The translations under genes were made by a program, and so were the position numbers. The notes under the pieces were generated by a model that made no database searches, was not told where the DNA came from, and worked only from the letters and a program-made list of their open reading frames with translations. 55,716 nt of DNA from Brevundimonas sp. 357 (GTDB taxonomy: Bacteria > Pseudomonadota > Alphaproteobacteria > Caulobacterales > Caulobacteraceae), in the NCBI RefSeq assembly GCF_003938605.1, contig NZ_RHWX01000019.1, forward strand, positions 1 to 55,716, given 5' to 3'. Below, in pieces: positions 48,965 through 55,716 of the stretch (positions are counted from its first letter, which is position 1; every line of letters begins with the position of its first letter).

Positions 48965-49168
48965 CCCTCTCCCGGCGGGAGAGGGCTTGAGCCTCCAAGA
49001 GCCGCAGGCGATTGGAATAGGCGAAAGGGTGAGGGGCTTGTCCTGTCAGTCGGCGTAAGCCGCCGCGCCGCGGCCTGCGGCCGACTTCATCCGCGAACCC
49101 TCACCCTTTCGCGCCAGAACGATCGCTGACGCTCTCGTGCACTCAAGCCCTCTCCCATCGGGAGAGGG
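48965..49168. repeat. Composite nested inverted repeat
   Basis: Outer hairpins CCCTCTCCC-GGC-GGGAGAGGG (48965-48985) and CCCTCTCCC-ATC-GGGAGAGGG (49148-49168) flank an inner pair GCGAAAGGGTGAGGG (49021-49035) and CCCTCACCCTTTCGC (49098-49112); CTTGAG (48986-48991) and CTCAAG (49142-49147) add to the symmetry. The whole 204-bp unit is palindromic at block level, like REP/BIME-type or small non-autonomous elements. The hairpin core resembles those at 13134 and 39024. The rest of the gap (48808-48964) shows nothing else. Confidence 0.75.
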
Positions 49169-49177
49169 ATCAGACGT

Positions 49178-49507
49178 TTAGCCCTGCGTCTTTTCGGTCA
49201 GAAAATGCCGCCCCTGACGGTCCTCGATCTCGACGATCCAGAGGTCGGGGTCATAGCGGCGCTGGCGGTCCAGATAGGCGTCCAGTTCGCTTTCGAACTC
49301 GCTGGCGACGGGTTGGATCCACAGGGGCTCGCCGTCCTGGCCGCTCGCCTCGGTCCACAGGCGGGCGGTGCGGGTGGCGGTGTCATAGGCCTTGACGATG
49401 ACGGCCCCGGCGCGGGCGTCGCCCTTCTTCACCACCACGGCGTGGGCGCCCTCCAGCTCGGCGCGGCGGATCAGGGCGCCGACCCAGACGTCAGTGGAAA
49501 GAAGCAA
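49178..49507 (-). CDS. DUF1491 family protein
   Basis: A 109-residue protein matching DUF1491, an alphaproteobacterial family. The N-terminus STDVWVGALIRRAELEG and the middle part AVVVKKGDARAGAVIVKAYD are typical. Function unknown. TTG 49507 was chosen because AGGG lies about eight bases upstream and the resulting MLLSTDVW start fits the family; GTG 49516 is an alternative. It lies nine bases from the composite repeat and divergent to the next gene. Confidence 0.75.
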   Translation of the reverse strand: MLLSTDVWVGALIRRAELEGAHAVVVKKGDARAGAVIVKAYDTATRTARLWTEASGQDGEPLWIQPVASEFESELDAYLDRQRRYDPDLWIVEIEDRQGRHFLTEKTQG

Positions 49508-49562
49508 TTGGTTCACCCTGTTTGGACACGGACCCGGAACCGGCGGCGGCTAGGGTGGCTGC

Positions 49563-50438
49563 ATGAAGATAGCGCCGTCGCCCCGCATAGTCAGCAGAAC
49601 GCTGGCCGCGATCATCGCCCTGACCCTAGCGGCGGGGACGGCGACGGCTGGCCAGAACCTTGGGGGCGACGTCTACTATGAGCGCGCCTTCGTGCGGGCG
49701 GCGCAGGACAAGTGCCGCCTGTTCGAACCGCGCCTGACCCAGGCGCTGGAGGCGGCGACCCTGCAGGCGCGAGGGGCGGCCCTGCGCGCCGGGCGTCCGG
49801 CGACCGAACTGGCCGCCACGGCCGGGCGGGCCAGGGCGCGGGCCGAGGCCACCCCCTGTAACGACGTCGAGCTGAACCAGGTCAAGACGCGGGTGCGCCA
49901 CGCCTTCGCCGGATGGTCGCGCGCGGCGCGGATCAACTTCCCCGGCGACAAGGCCGACTGGAGCGCCGACCGTTTCGAAAGCGCCCGCGACGGCTGGCGC
50001 CTGTTTCAGGACGGGGCGACCGGCGCATCGCCCGTGCGGTTCGGCCTGACCGGCAAGGCGCCGCAGGACGCGCGCCCGGCGGCGGTCGTCTCCTTCGTCG
50101 GCAAGCCCCGACCCTATGCCGCGCGCATCGTCATGCGCGATGCGGCGCGCTCGCCCCGGCCGTGGCTGGCGGGGGATGGTCTGCCGCCCGAGGCCGCGCG
50201 CCGCGCCGTCTTCGCCTCCGGGTCCGATCTGGCGCCGCGCGACCTGCTGGCGTCCGGGGCGGGGGCTGGCGAGGTCTGGCGCTTTCCCGACAGCGCGGCC
50301 GAGGCTCTGGCGGCGCTGGACCCGCGCGAGCCCTTCCTGATCGAGTTCCTGTTCCGCGACGACAGCGTGGCGACGGCCCGGTTCGAGGCGGGCGACTTCG
50401 CCGCCGCCCGCGCCTTTCTGGCCATGGGGCCGGTCTAG
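49563..50438 (+). CDS. Exported hypothetical protein
   Basis: A 291-residue protein with a signal peptide (ATATAGQ near residue 30). The N-terminal part has a cysteine in QDKCRLFEPRLTQALEAATL and a second in TPCNDVELNQ; the pair could form a disulfide. The C-terminal half is beta-rich. No family recognised. It is divergent from the DUF1491 gene (55 bp) and convergent with the S41 peptidase gene (8 bp). Confidence 0.65.
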   Translation: MKIAPSPRIVSRTLAAIIALTLAAGTATAGQNLGGDVYYERAFVRAAQDKCRLFEPRLTQALEAATLQARGAALRAGRPATELAATAGRARARAEATPCNDVELNQVKTRVRHAFAGWSRAARINFPGDKADWSADRFESARDGWRLFQDGATGASPVRFGLTGKAPQDARPAAVVSFVGKPRPYAARIVMRDAARSPRPWLAGDGLPPEAARRAVFASGSDLAPRDLLASGAGAGEVWRFPDSAAEALAALDPREPFLIEFLFRDDSVATARFEAGDFAAARAFLAMGPV

Positions 50439-50446
50439 GCGGTTGC

Positions 50447-51385
50447 TCAGCTCTTTGGCGCGCGGCCCAGCTTGGACAGGATGCGGTCGCGGGCGGTCAG
50501 CAGGGGATCGTCGCCGCCGGGCGCGTCCGGCCGGACTCCGCCGCCCTCCCAGTTCTTTCCGGTGATCGTATTGACGGGGCGAGCGTCCGGCACGCCGACG
50601 GCGTAGCCGTGGGGCAGGAGTTGTGGCGGTCCCAGCATGTGAGCGGCGCCGCCGGATCGATCGCCGATCACCTCGGCCCGCCCGGCCGCCTGAAGCGTAT
50701 AGGCCGTGAACTCGGCCGCCGAACCTGAGCGACGGTCGATCAGCACGACGATCGGAATCTCGGCTTTGACTGCAGGCAGGGCGCGAGGCGGCGCTGCGTG
50801 GGGCGACCGGCCGTCGCGGCGCTCGATCCAGCCGAACACGGTCCCCTCCGGCAGCAGGCTGGCGGTCAGTTGATCGGCCGTGCGACCATCGCCGCCGCCG
50901 TTGCGGCGCAGATCAATGATGAGGCCCTCGACATCGCCTAGCAGGGTCAGGGCGGCGGTGAGGCGTGTTTCGGTCAAATCCCAAGGATAGAAGGCGCTGA
51001 GCCGCAGATAGCCGATGTTGCCTTCCAGCACTCGCACTTCGCGCACGCCGCCGGCGGAGGCGCGGGCTTCGTCTCGCCAGGCCTGCATGGAGAAAGGGGC
51101 TGGGCCGGATGATTGTTCTGAGGGCGGCGGGACAAGGCGGAAGTGGCCGTCCAGCGCGCGCAGGTCGCGCGTCGCCGCTTCGGCGAAGGCGGCCGGATCG
51201 CCGCATTGCTCGACGTATCGACCCTCCGCCGCCCAACTGCGCACGCGCTGTGCGATAGTCCGGCCTTCGGCCTGGGTTATGTAGCCGGCCTCTATGCGGT
51301 CGGCGGCGGCGTTCAGAACCTCGGTCTGCTGCGGACAGGCGGCAAGGGCGACGGCTAGGAAAGGATGGACAAGGGCGGAAAACAT
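50447..51385 (-). CDS. S41-family C-terminal-processing-like peptidase, exported
   Basis: A 312-residue exported protein of peptidase family S41. The signal ends with the segment VALAAC, so it could be a lipoprotein. The tail-specific protease core is seen as EGLIIDLRRNGGGDG and the catalytic serine region RRSGSAAEFTAY. No PDZ domain is visible, as in the shorter, PDZ-less S41 group. Substrate unknown. ATG 51385 has GAGG a few bases upstream; ATG 51397 is four codons earlier. An AT-rich promoter-like stretch lies at about 51400-51430. Confidence 0.8.
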   Translation of the reverse strand: MFSALVHPFLAVALAACPQQTEVLNAAADRIEAGYITQAEGRTIAQRVRSWAAEGRYVEQCGDPAAFAEAATRDLRALDGHFRLVPPPSEQSSGPAPFSMQAWRDEARASAGGVREVRVLEGNIGYLRLSAFYPWDLTETRLTAALTLLGDVEGLIIDLRRNGGGDGRTADQLTASLLPEGTVFGWIERRDGRSPHAAPPRALPAVKAEIPIVVLIDRRSGSAAEFTAYTLQAAGRAEVIGDRSGGAAHMLGPPQLLPHGYAVGVPDARPVNTITGKNWEGGGVRPDAPGGDDPLLTARDRILSKLGRAPKS

Positions 51386-51581
51386 GCAGCCTCGCATGAA
51401 TTAATTTATAACAGTCCTTATATATTCATGGAGCCATGGCCGAACGTTCGTCAAGTCTTGGAACTCTGCTGCTGCGCCTGCCACGGCGTTGAGCATGCCG
51501 GGCGCACGCAGCTATCGCGATCACATGAAGGGCTGAGGTTCTACGTTGTCACTCTCGCTTAGCGCATGATCTAGTGCGTCC

Positions 51582-52205
51582 ATGTTCGATCCCGCCCTGT
51601 TCGCCGCCTTCCTGGTCGCCATCACCATTCTGACAATCACGCCGGGGGTCGATACGGCCATGGTGCTGCGCTCGGCGGCGGCCGAGGGCGGGCGTTCGGC
51701 CGTTTTCGCCGGGGCGGGCATCCTGCTGGGCTGTCTGATCTGGGGCGCGGCGGTGTCGTTGGGGTTCGGGGCGCTGCTGCGGGTGTCGGAACTGGCCTAT
51801 ACGGTGGTGAAGTGGGCGGGCGCGGCCTATCTGGTCTGGCTGGGCGCGCAGATGCTGTTCAAGCCGCGCAGGAGTCTGGGCGAGCCGGGCGCCGCCCCGC
51901 CGCCCAGCGGTCCGGTCGCCTTTCGACGCGGTCTGCTGACCAATCTACTGAACCCCAAGATCGGCGTCTTCTACGTGACCTTCCTGCCCCAGTTTGTGCC
52001 GCAGGGGGCCAATGTGGCGGCCTTCACCTTCTTCCTGGTCGGGGTGCATGTTGCGCTGACCATCGTCTGGTTCGCCGGGCTGATTTTGGCGACGGCGCCG
52101 CTGGGCCGGTTCCTGCGCCGACCGGCCGTAGTGCGGGGCATGGACCGGGTAGTCGGCGTCGTCTTCATCGGCTTCGGCCTGAAGCTGGCCGCGTCGCGGA
52201 TCTGA
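51582..52205 (+). CDS. LysE/RhtB-family amino-acid exporter
   Basis: A 207-residue membrane protein with about six helices. The N-terminal TPGVDTAMVLRSAAAEGGRS and the inner LLTNLLNPKIGVFYVTFLPQ are conserved signatures of the LysE/RhtB exporters, which pump out amino acids such as lysine, threonine or homoserine lactone. Substrate cannot be predicted. It is a lone gene, with only 4 bp to the convergent kinase gene. Confidence 0.92.
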   Translation: MFDPALFAAFLVAITILTITPGVDTAMVLRSAAAEGGRSAVFAGAGILLGCLIWGAAVSLGFGALLRVSELAYTVVKWAGAAYLVWLGAQMLFKPRRSLGEPGAAPPPSGPVAFRRGLLTNLLNPKIGVFYVTFLPQFVPQGANVAAFTFFLVGVHVALTIVWFAGLILATAPLGRFLRRPAVVRGMDRVVGVVFIGFGLKLAASRI

Positions 52206-52209
52206 CGGA

Positions 52210-53856
52210 TCAGACGTCGGCCAGGACCGGCAGGCGCAGGGCGGCCGCCGTGCCTTCGCCCAGGGTGCTGTCGAGGCTCATCGTCCCGTCATGCAATTGA
52301 GCCAGGGCGTGGACCAGGGCGAGGCCCAGTCCCGTGCCCTTCGCCTTTTGCGCTGCCTCGCCCGCCTGTTCGTAGGGGCGCCCCAGTCGCGCCAGATCAG
52401 CCTTGGCGATGCCGACGCCGGTGTCGGCGATGGTTAGTTCCAGCATGGTCCCTGCCGTCTGGGCTGTGGCAGTGACCGTTCCTCCGGCGGGGGTGAACTT
52501 CACTGCGTTCGACAGCAGGTTCAGCGTCATCTGCTTCAGCGCCCGACGGTCGGCCTGGATCATCAACGGTTCGGACGGAAGGACGGAGGTCAGCTCGACC
52601 CCCTTGTCCTCGGCCTGGAGGCGGACCAGGGCGAGGGCGGCGGCGACCGTCTCACGCACGTCGAACCGCTCCAGCGACAGTTCGTAGCGGTCGGCCTCGA
52701 TCCGGCTGACGTCCAGAACGTCGTTGATCAGGTCCAGCAGGTGGCCGCCCGCCTCATGGATGGAGCGGGCGTAGTCGGCGTATCGTGGCGGGACCGGGCC
52801 GAACAATTCCTGCCGCATGGCGTCGGAGAAGCCGATGACGGCGTTCAAAGGGGTGCGCAACTCGTGGCTCATGTGGGCAAGGAACCGCGACTTGCCTGCG
52901 CTCTGAGCCTCGGCCTCGACGCGGGCGGCGTCCAGTTCGACCTCGCGGGCGTACTGCAGGGTGGCGTCCAGCGCTTGAACGATCAGGCGTGGTCCTTCGC
53001 CCATTCGCCGTGCAGCCAGAAGGATGCGTCGGTCCAGCGCCAGACGCGGGGTGAAGCGGACCTGGGCTTCGCCAACGCTGCGCGCGCGGGCCAGGGCGAC
53101 GAGGACGGCGGGACGGTCGGCGGCGTCGACGGCGGACAGCAGGCCGTCCTTGAACAGAGGCTCGACCGGGAGGGCGGCGGGCGCCGCGCCATAGGCGGCC
53201 AGGGCGCGCAGATCCTCGTTCAACGCCAAGGTCAAGCCGGGCTGGCCGGCCAGCAGGGTTTCGACCCCCGCCACGTCGGCCGCGGCGGTGTTGAAACGAC
53301 GGGCCGCCCGGCGAGCGCCGAGGATCAGCGCCGCCGTCGCCGCTCCCGCCACGACCAGCGCGGAGACGCTTGCCGTAGTCGTCGCCGTGGGCGGCGCGCC
53401 CAACAGCCAGCCGGAGAGCAGCCCCGCCGCCGTCGCGCCTGTCGCGGCCAGGGCGGCGAGCAGCACCCGGCGGCGTCCGCCCAACGCTAGCCCGGCGGCC
53501 AGGGGCGCAAAGACGAAACCGGACAGGGGGCCGCCCGCGCCGCCGCTGAGCGCCGCCGCCGACAGGGCGGCCAACATCCACAACGTCATAAGGGCGGAGC
53601 GCGCTTCATCGGTGTCGCGACGCAGCAGGATCAATCCCGCCAGTCCGGGCCCGGTCATGACCGCCAGGGCCAGAAGCACGGGCGAGGCTGCGCCCGAAAC
53701 CTGGCCGGTCATGGCGCCGGTCGCGACCAGGGCCGTCACCCCGACCGCCGCGGCCCAACCTGCATGCCAGGCGGCCACGGTCGCGCCGTCCCCGGGTGCG
53801 TGGACTTCGGGGCGTCTGATGGGATCAAGCAGGGCGGCGTGAGGCTTCAAGTCCAC
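52210..53856 (-). CDS. Membrane histidine kinase, DivJ-like
   Basis: A 548-residue sensor kinase. About six membrane helices occupy residues 30-185, followed by a PAS-like region, HisKA with His331 in AHMSHELRTPLNAVIGFSDA, and HATPase with NLLSNAVKF, DTGVGIA and GTGLGLALVHAL. The HisKA region with ELFGPVPPRYADYARSIHEA and LLDLINDVLDVSRIEADRY resembles the DivJ/PleC group that phosphorylates DivK in the cell-cycle network; the polytopic N-terminus favours DivJ. No receiver domain is present. Start GTG 53856 has no good ribosome site, so the N-terminus is uncertain. The sufE gene lies divergently, 143 bp away. Confidence 0.75.
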   Translation of the reverse strand: MDLKPHAALLDPIRRPEVHAPGDGATVAAWHAGWAAAVGVTALVATGAMTGQVSGAASPVLLALAVMTGPGLAGLILLRRDTDEARSALMTLWMLAALSAAALSGGAGGPLSGFVFAPLAAGLALGGRRRVLLAALAATGATAAGLLSGWLLGAPPTATTTASVSALVVAGAATAALILGARRAARRFNTAAADVAGVETLLAGQPGLTLALNEDLRALAAYGAAPAALPVEPLFKDGLLSAVDAADRPAVLVALARARSVGEAQVRFTPRLALDRRILLAARRMGEGPRLIVQALDATLQYAREVELDAARVEAEAQSAGKSRFLAHMSHELRTPLNAVIGFSDAMRQELFGPVPPRYADYARSIHEAGGHLLDLINDVLDVSRIEADRYELSLERFDVRETVAAALALVRLQAEDKGVELTSVLPSEPLMIQADRRALKQMTLNLLSNAVKFTPAGGTVTATAQTAGTMLELTIADTGVGIAKADLARLGRPYEQAGEAAQKAKGTGLGLALVHALAQLHDGTMSLDSTLGEGTAAALRLPVLADV

Positions 53857-53999
53857 CTGGTCGGAGAAGGATCAAGGATAACTCTATAGTCTAGGCCGCG
53901 TCGCGCCCGGCCCCTAGGCCGCTCGCCTGTGGGGGGAGCATTATCCGACGGCTGGGGCGCCCGGTTGTGATCGCTGTCGCAGCGGCCTATGTCGCGGCC

Positions 54000-54437
54000 A
54001 TGACTTCCACCGCCGCTCCCGCCCGCTCCATCGACGAGACCCTGGCCGAACTGGTCGAGGAGTTCGACCTGCTGGGCGATTGGGAGGGGCGGATCGAATA
54101 CGTCATCGACCTGGGCAAGGACTTGCCGCCCCTGCCCGAAGAGGCGCGGATCGAGACGAACAAGGTGCCGGGCTGCGCGGCCCAGGTCTGGCTGTCGACG
54201 CGAGCCGAGGGCGATCGCCTGTTCTTCGACGCCGACAGCGACAGCGCCCTGTCGAAGGGCAATATCGCCTTGCTGCTGCGGCTTTATTCGGGACGGCTCC
54301 CGGCCGAGATCCTGGATTTCGACGCCAGGGCGGCGCTGGACCGGCTGGGTCTGCCTTCGGCCCTGACGCGTCAACGCGCCAACGGTCTGAACAGCATGGT
54401 CGGCCGCATCCGCGAAGCGGCGCTGGCGGCGGGCTGA
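54000..54437 (+). CDS. sufE: Cysteine desulfuration protein SufE
   Basis: A 145-residue sulfur-transfer protein that takes persulfide sulfur from a cysteine desulfurase for Fe-S cluster assembly. The acceptor Cys59 lies in NKVPGCAAQVW, the motif typical of SufE. The helical core (LVEEFDLLGDWEGRIEYVID) is also conserved. ATG 54000 gives the usual length; the frame is open to 53967. The suf operon itself is not in the window. Confidence 0.93.
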   Translation: MTSTAAPARSIDETLAELVEEFDLLGDWEGRIEYVIDLGKDLPPLPEEARIETNKVPGCAAQVWLSTRAEGDRLFFDADSDSALSKGNIALLLRLYSGRLPAEILDFDARAALDRLGLPSALTRQRANGLNSMVGRIREAALAAG

Positions 54438-54509
54438 CCGCGCTTTTCGCTTCCGGTCGAACGCGATCGGGCGCATGGTGGGGCGTCTCATCCTGTGCGG
54501 AGCGGTCCG

Positions 54510-54803
54510 ATGTCGGTCCTGACGAAACACGCGCCTCCCTTTTTCAATCCGATCCGAACGGCCGGCTGGAGCGCGGTCGGGCTGATCCTGCTGACGCCGC
54601 TGGTGGCCATGCAGTTCACCTCCGAGGTCGCCTGGGACGCGCAGGACTTCCTGTTCGCCGCCGTCCTGCTGATCGGGGCGGGGCTGCTGCTGGAGCTGCT
54701 GTTGTGGAAGGCGCGGACGCCGCTGGCGCGGCTGGCGCTGGCCGGGGCGGTGATCCTGGCCGTGCTGGTGATCTGGGCCGAGGCGGCGGTCGGGATCTTC
54801 TGA
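54510..54803 (+). CDS. Small three-helix membrane protein
   Basis: A 97-residue protein with about three membrane helices (TAGWSAVGLILLTPLVAMQF, LFAAVLLIGAGLLLELLL and LALAGAVILAVLVIWAEAAV). ATG 54510 has GGAG seven bases upstream. The family is not recognised by me. It lies 72 bp after sufE and may share its transcript, and it is convergent with the interrupted acylase-like gene. Confidence 0.7.
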   Translation: MSVLTKHAPPFFNPIRTAGWSAVGLILLTPLVAMQFTSEVAWDAQDFLFAAVLLIGAGLLLELLLWKARTPLARLALAGAVILAVLVIWAEAAVGIF

Positions 54804-54825
54804 ACCCCGACCGCCTTGTCGCGGC

Positions 54826-55641
54826 TTATTGTTGCGGGCCCAGGAAGGGGAAGGCTCGCGCGTTGCTGAACTTGGCAGTGGCGTCGCCGGCGTGGGTGTT
54901 GATCTGGTTCTCGCCCAGCTCCAGCCGCTTGACCGGGGCGCGCGGCGAGAAGTCGATCTTCTTCAGGTCCACCCAGAAGGTGTTCGGCGTCAGGGCTGAC
55001 TCGAAGAAGTAGAGCTGACGCTTGTGATCCACGACCGTCCGCCAGCGGGTCGAGGAGATGTTCGGCTGGTTCGAGGTCGAGATGCCGAACGGCACCGAGA
55101 CGTTGCGGATCACGCTGAACACGCTGGCCACGGCCATGTTCTGGTCTTCGAACTTGGGGATGGCGTTGACGTAGAAGGCGGCCCGCGCATAGCGGTCGGC
55201 CGCCCGGTTGGTGCCCGGCAGCATGACCGTGCCGCCGATGCCCTGCCAATAGGTGTTCAGCGCCAGCTGCTGGTCGAAGGTCGGCGAGTTGGTCATCACC
55301 TGATAGTCACGGCTGTGGTGGATCACCAGCTTGCCGTCGATGTATTCGAAGATGGCGCTGTCGCCGGTCGAGTCCGACAGGGACAGGTGCAGGGTGGTCA
55401 GCCGTTCCTGACCGGGCACATTGTCGCTGACCAGAACGAACGGCTCGTCGCGCAGGCCTTCTACGACCTCGGCCACGGTAGCGTAGTTGTCGAGGGCGTA
55501 CTGGGCCCAGGCGGCGATGCTGAGGGCGGGCTTGTTCGGATCGTGGGCCGGGTATTCCGACTCCATCAGCCACAGGACGTTGGCGACCAGGCCCATCTCG
55601 TTCACGCCGTCGACGGTCGAGATGTCATAGCCGCTGGCGAT
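54826..55641 (-). pseudogene. Penicillin V acylase/choloylglycine hydrolase-like gene, 5' end removed by IS
   Basis: The visible frame reads IASGYDISTVDGVNEMGLVA, then NVLWLMESEYP and on to a stop at 54826 (about 272 codons). The pattern fits the linear-amide C-N hydrolase family (penicillin V acylase, bile-salt hydrolase), in which such a motif follows the N-terminal catalytic part. The frame meets foreign sequence at 55642, where TGACGTGCC begins, and a TGA stop appears 12 bases further upstream. The N-terminal nucleophilic Cys and the signal peptide are therefore absent, and this copy should be inactive. No function is left unless the other half is joined elsewhere. Confidence 0.7.
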
Positions 55642-55716
55642 TGACGTGCCCCTGAGTTTTCATCCAGCGGCGACCAGAGTCCTTGGGTTAGTTACGCCTC
55701 GCAGCGTGGGGTGAGC
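55642..55716 (-). mobile_element. End of an IS3-like insertion sequence (partial)
   Basis: From 55642 on the plus strand the sequence reads TGACGTGCCCCTGAGTTTTC. The element lies to the right and its transposase would run on the minus strand: a frame ending LTPRCEA and TAA (about 55692-55716) fits the end of an IS3-type orfB. The terminus resembles that at the left window edge, in the same orientation, and it interrupts the acylase-like gene. Only 75 bp are visible, so the IS family is inferred. Confidence 0.5.

Overview
The window looks like chromosomal DNA of a GC-rich alphaproteobacterium of the order Caulobacterales, most probably Brevundimonas or a close relative. The evidence is a CckA-type hybrid kinase overlapping flhB, CtrA-like TTAA motifs in front of flagellar genes, a DivJ-like kinase, large TonB-dependent receptors, and families typical of this order (DUF983, DUF1491, DUF411, membrane-anchored LuxR-type proteins). 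No tRNA, rRNA, CRISPR array or prophage was seen. Both ends of the window carry what look like termini of an IS3-like insertion sequence, in the same orientation and each cutting a gene. The 55.7 kb is therefore probably one contig broken at a repeated element.

Layout. 1-2640: IS end, a clipped small gene, a membrane-anchored LuxR-type regulator and two decayed genes. 2749-6535: a compact copper module (CueR-box promoter, copA, cueR, second CueR-like box, small HMA protein, DUF411 protein, terminator). 6578-10587: OmpA-like lipoprotein, TonB-like protein of unusual type, prepilin peptidase, a second LuxR-plus-membrane-helix protein and two small genes. 10705-16653: TonB-dependent receptor, DUF983 protein and a large periplasmic TPR protein. 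16730-19563: HU, fliP-fliO on the minus strand and flgB-flgC-fliE on the plus strand. 19584-23965: metalloprotease, VOC protein, acyltransferase, folE and OmpA-like lipoprotein. 24158-28427: fliQ-fliR-flhB-cckA with overlapping or close genes. 28449-34799: lipoprotein, a small unrecognised ORF, sodB, a TonB-dependent receptor with a beta-propeller-like partner, rpsD and a small lipoprotein. 34901-39832: MHYT-GGDEF-EAL protein, old-yellow-enzyme homologue, a coupled lipoprotein pair, thioesterase and monothiol glutaredoxin. 39911-46696: helical unknown proteins, a divergent YczR/YczE-type pair, SDR, prfC and a tiny membrane protein. 46693-54803: metallopeptidase with TPRs, several unknowns, S41 peptidase, LysE exporter, DivJ-like kinase, SufE and a small membrane protein. 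54826-55716: a penicillin-acylase-like gene interrupted by the IS end.

Functional links. The copper genes form a self-regulated export and chaperone circuit. The flagellar export genes (fliO, P, Q, R, flhB) and rod genes (flgB, C, fliE) share a promoter motif resembling CtrA class II flagellar promoters. cckA, the kinase feeding CtrA in this order, sits in the same operon as flhB, so cell-cycle control and flagellum building are physically joined. The rest is mainly envelope, redox and housekeeping functions.

No clear new defence or biosynthetic system was found. The least explained items are the paired membrane-anchored LuxR proteins, the TonB-like protein with an unfamiliar C-terminal domain, a family of small two-cysteine lipoproteins, the receptor/propeller pair, and two short ORFs at 28814-28993 and 46556-46696.
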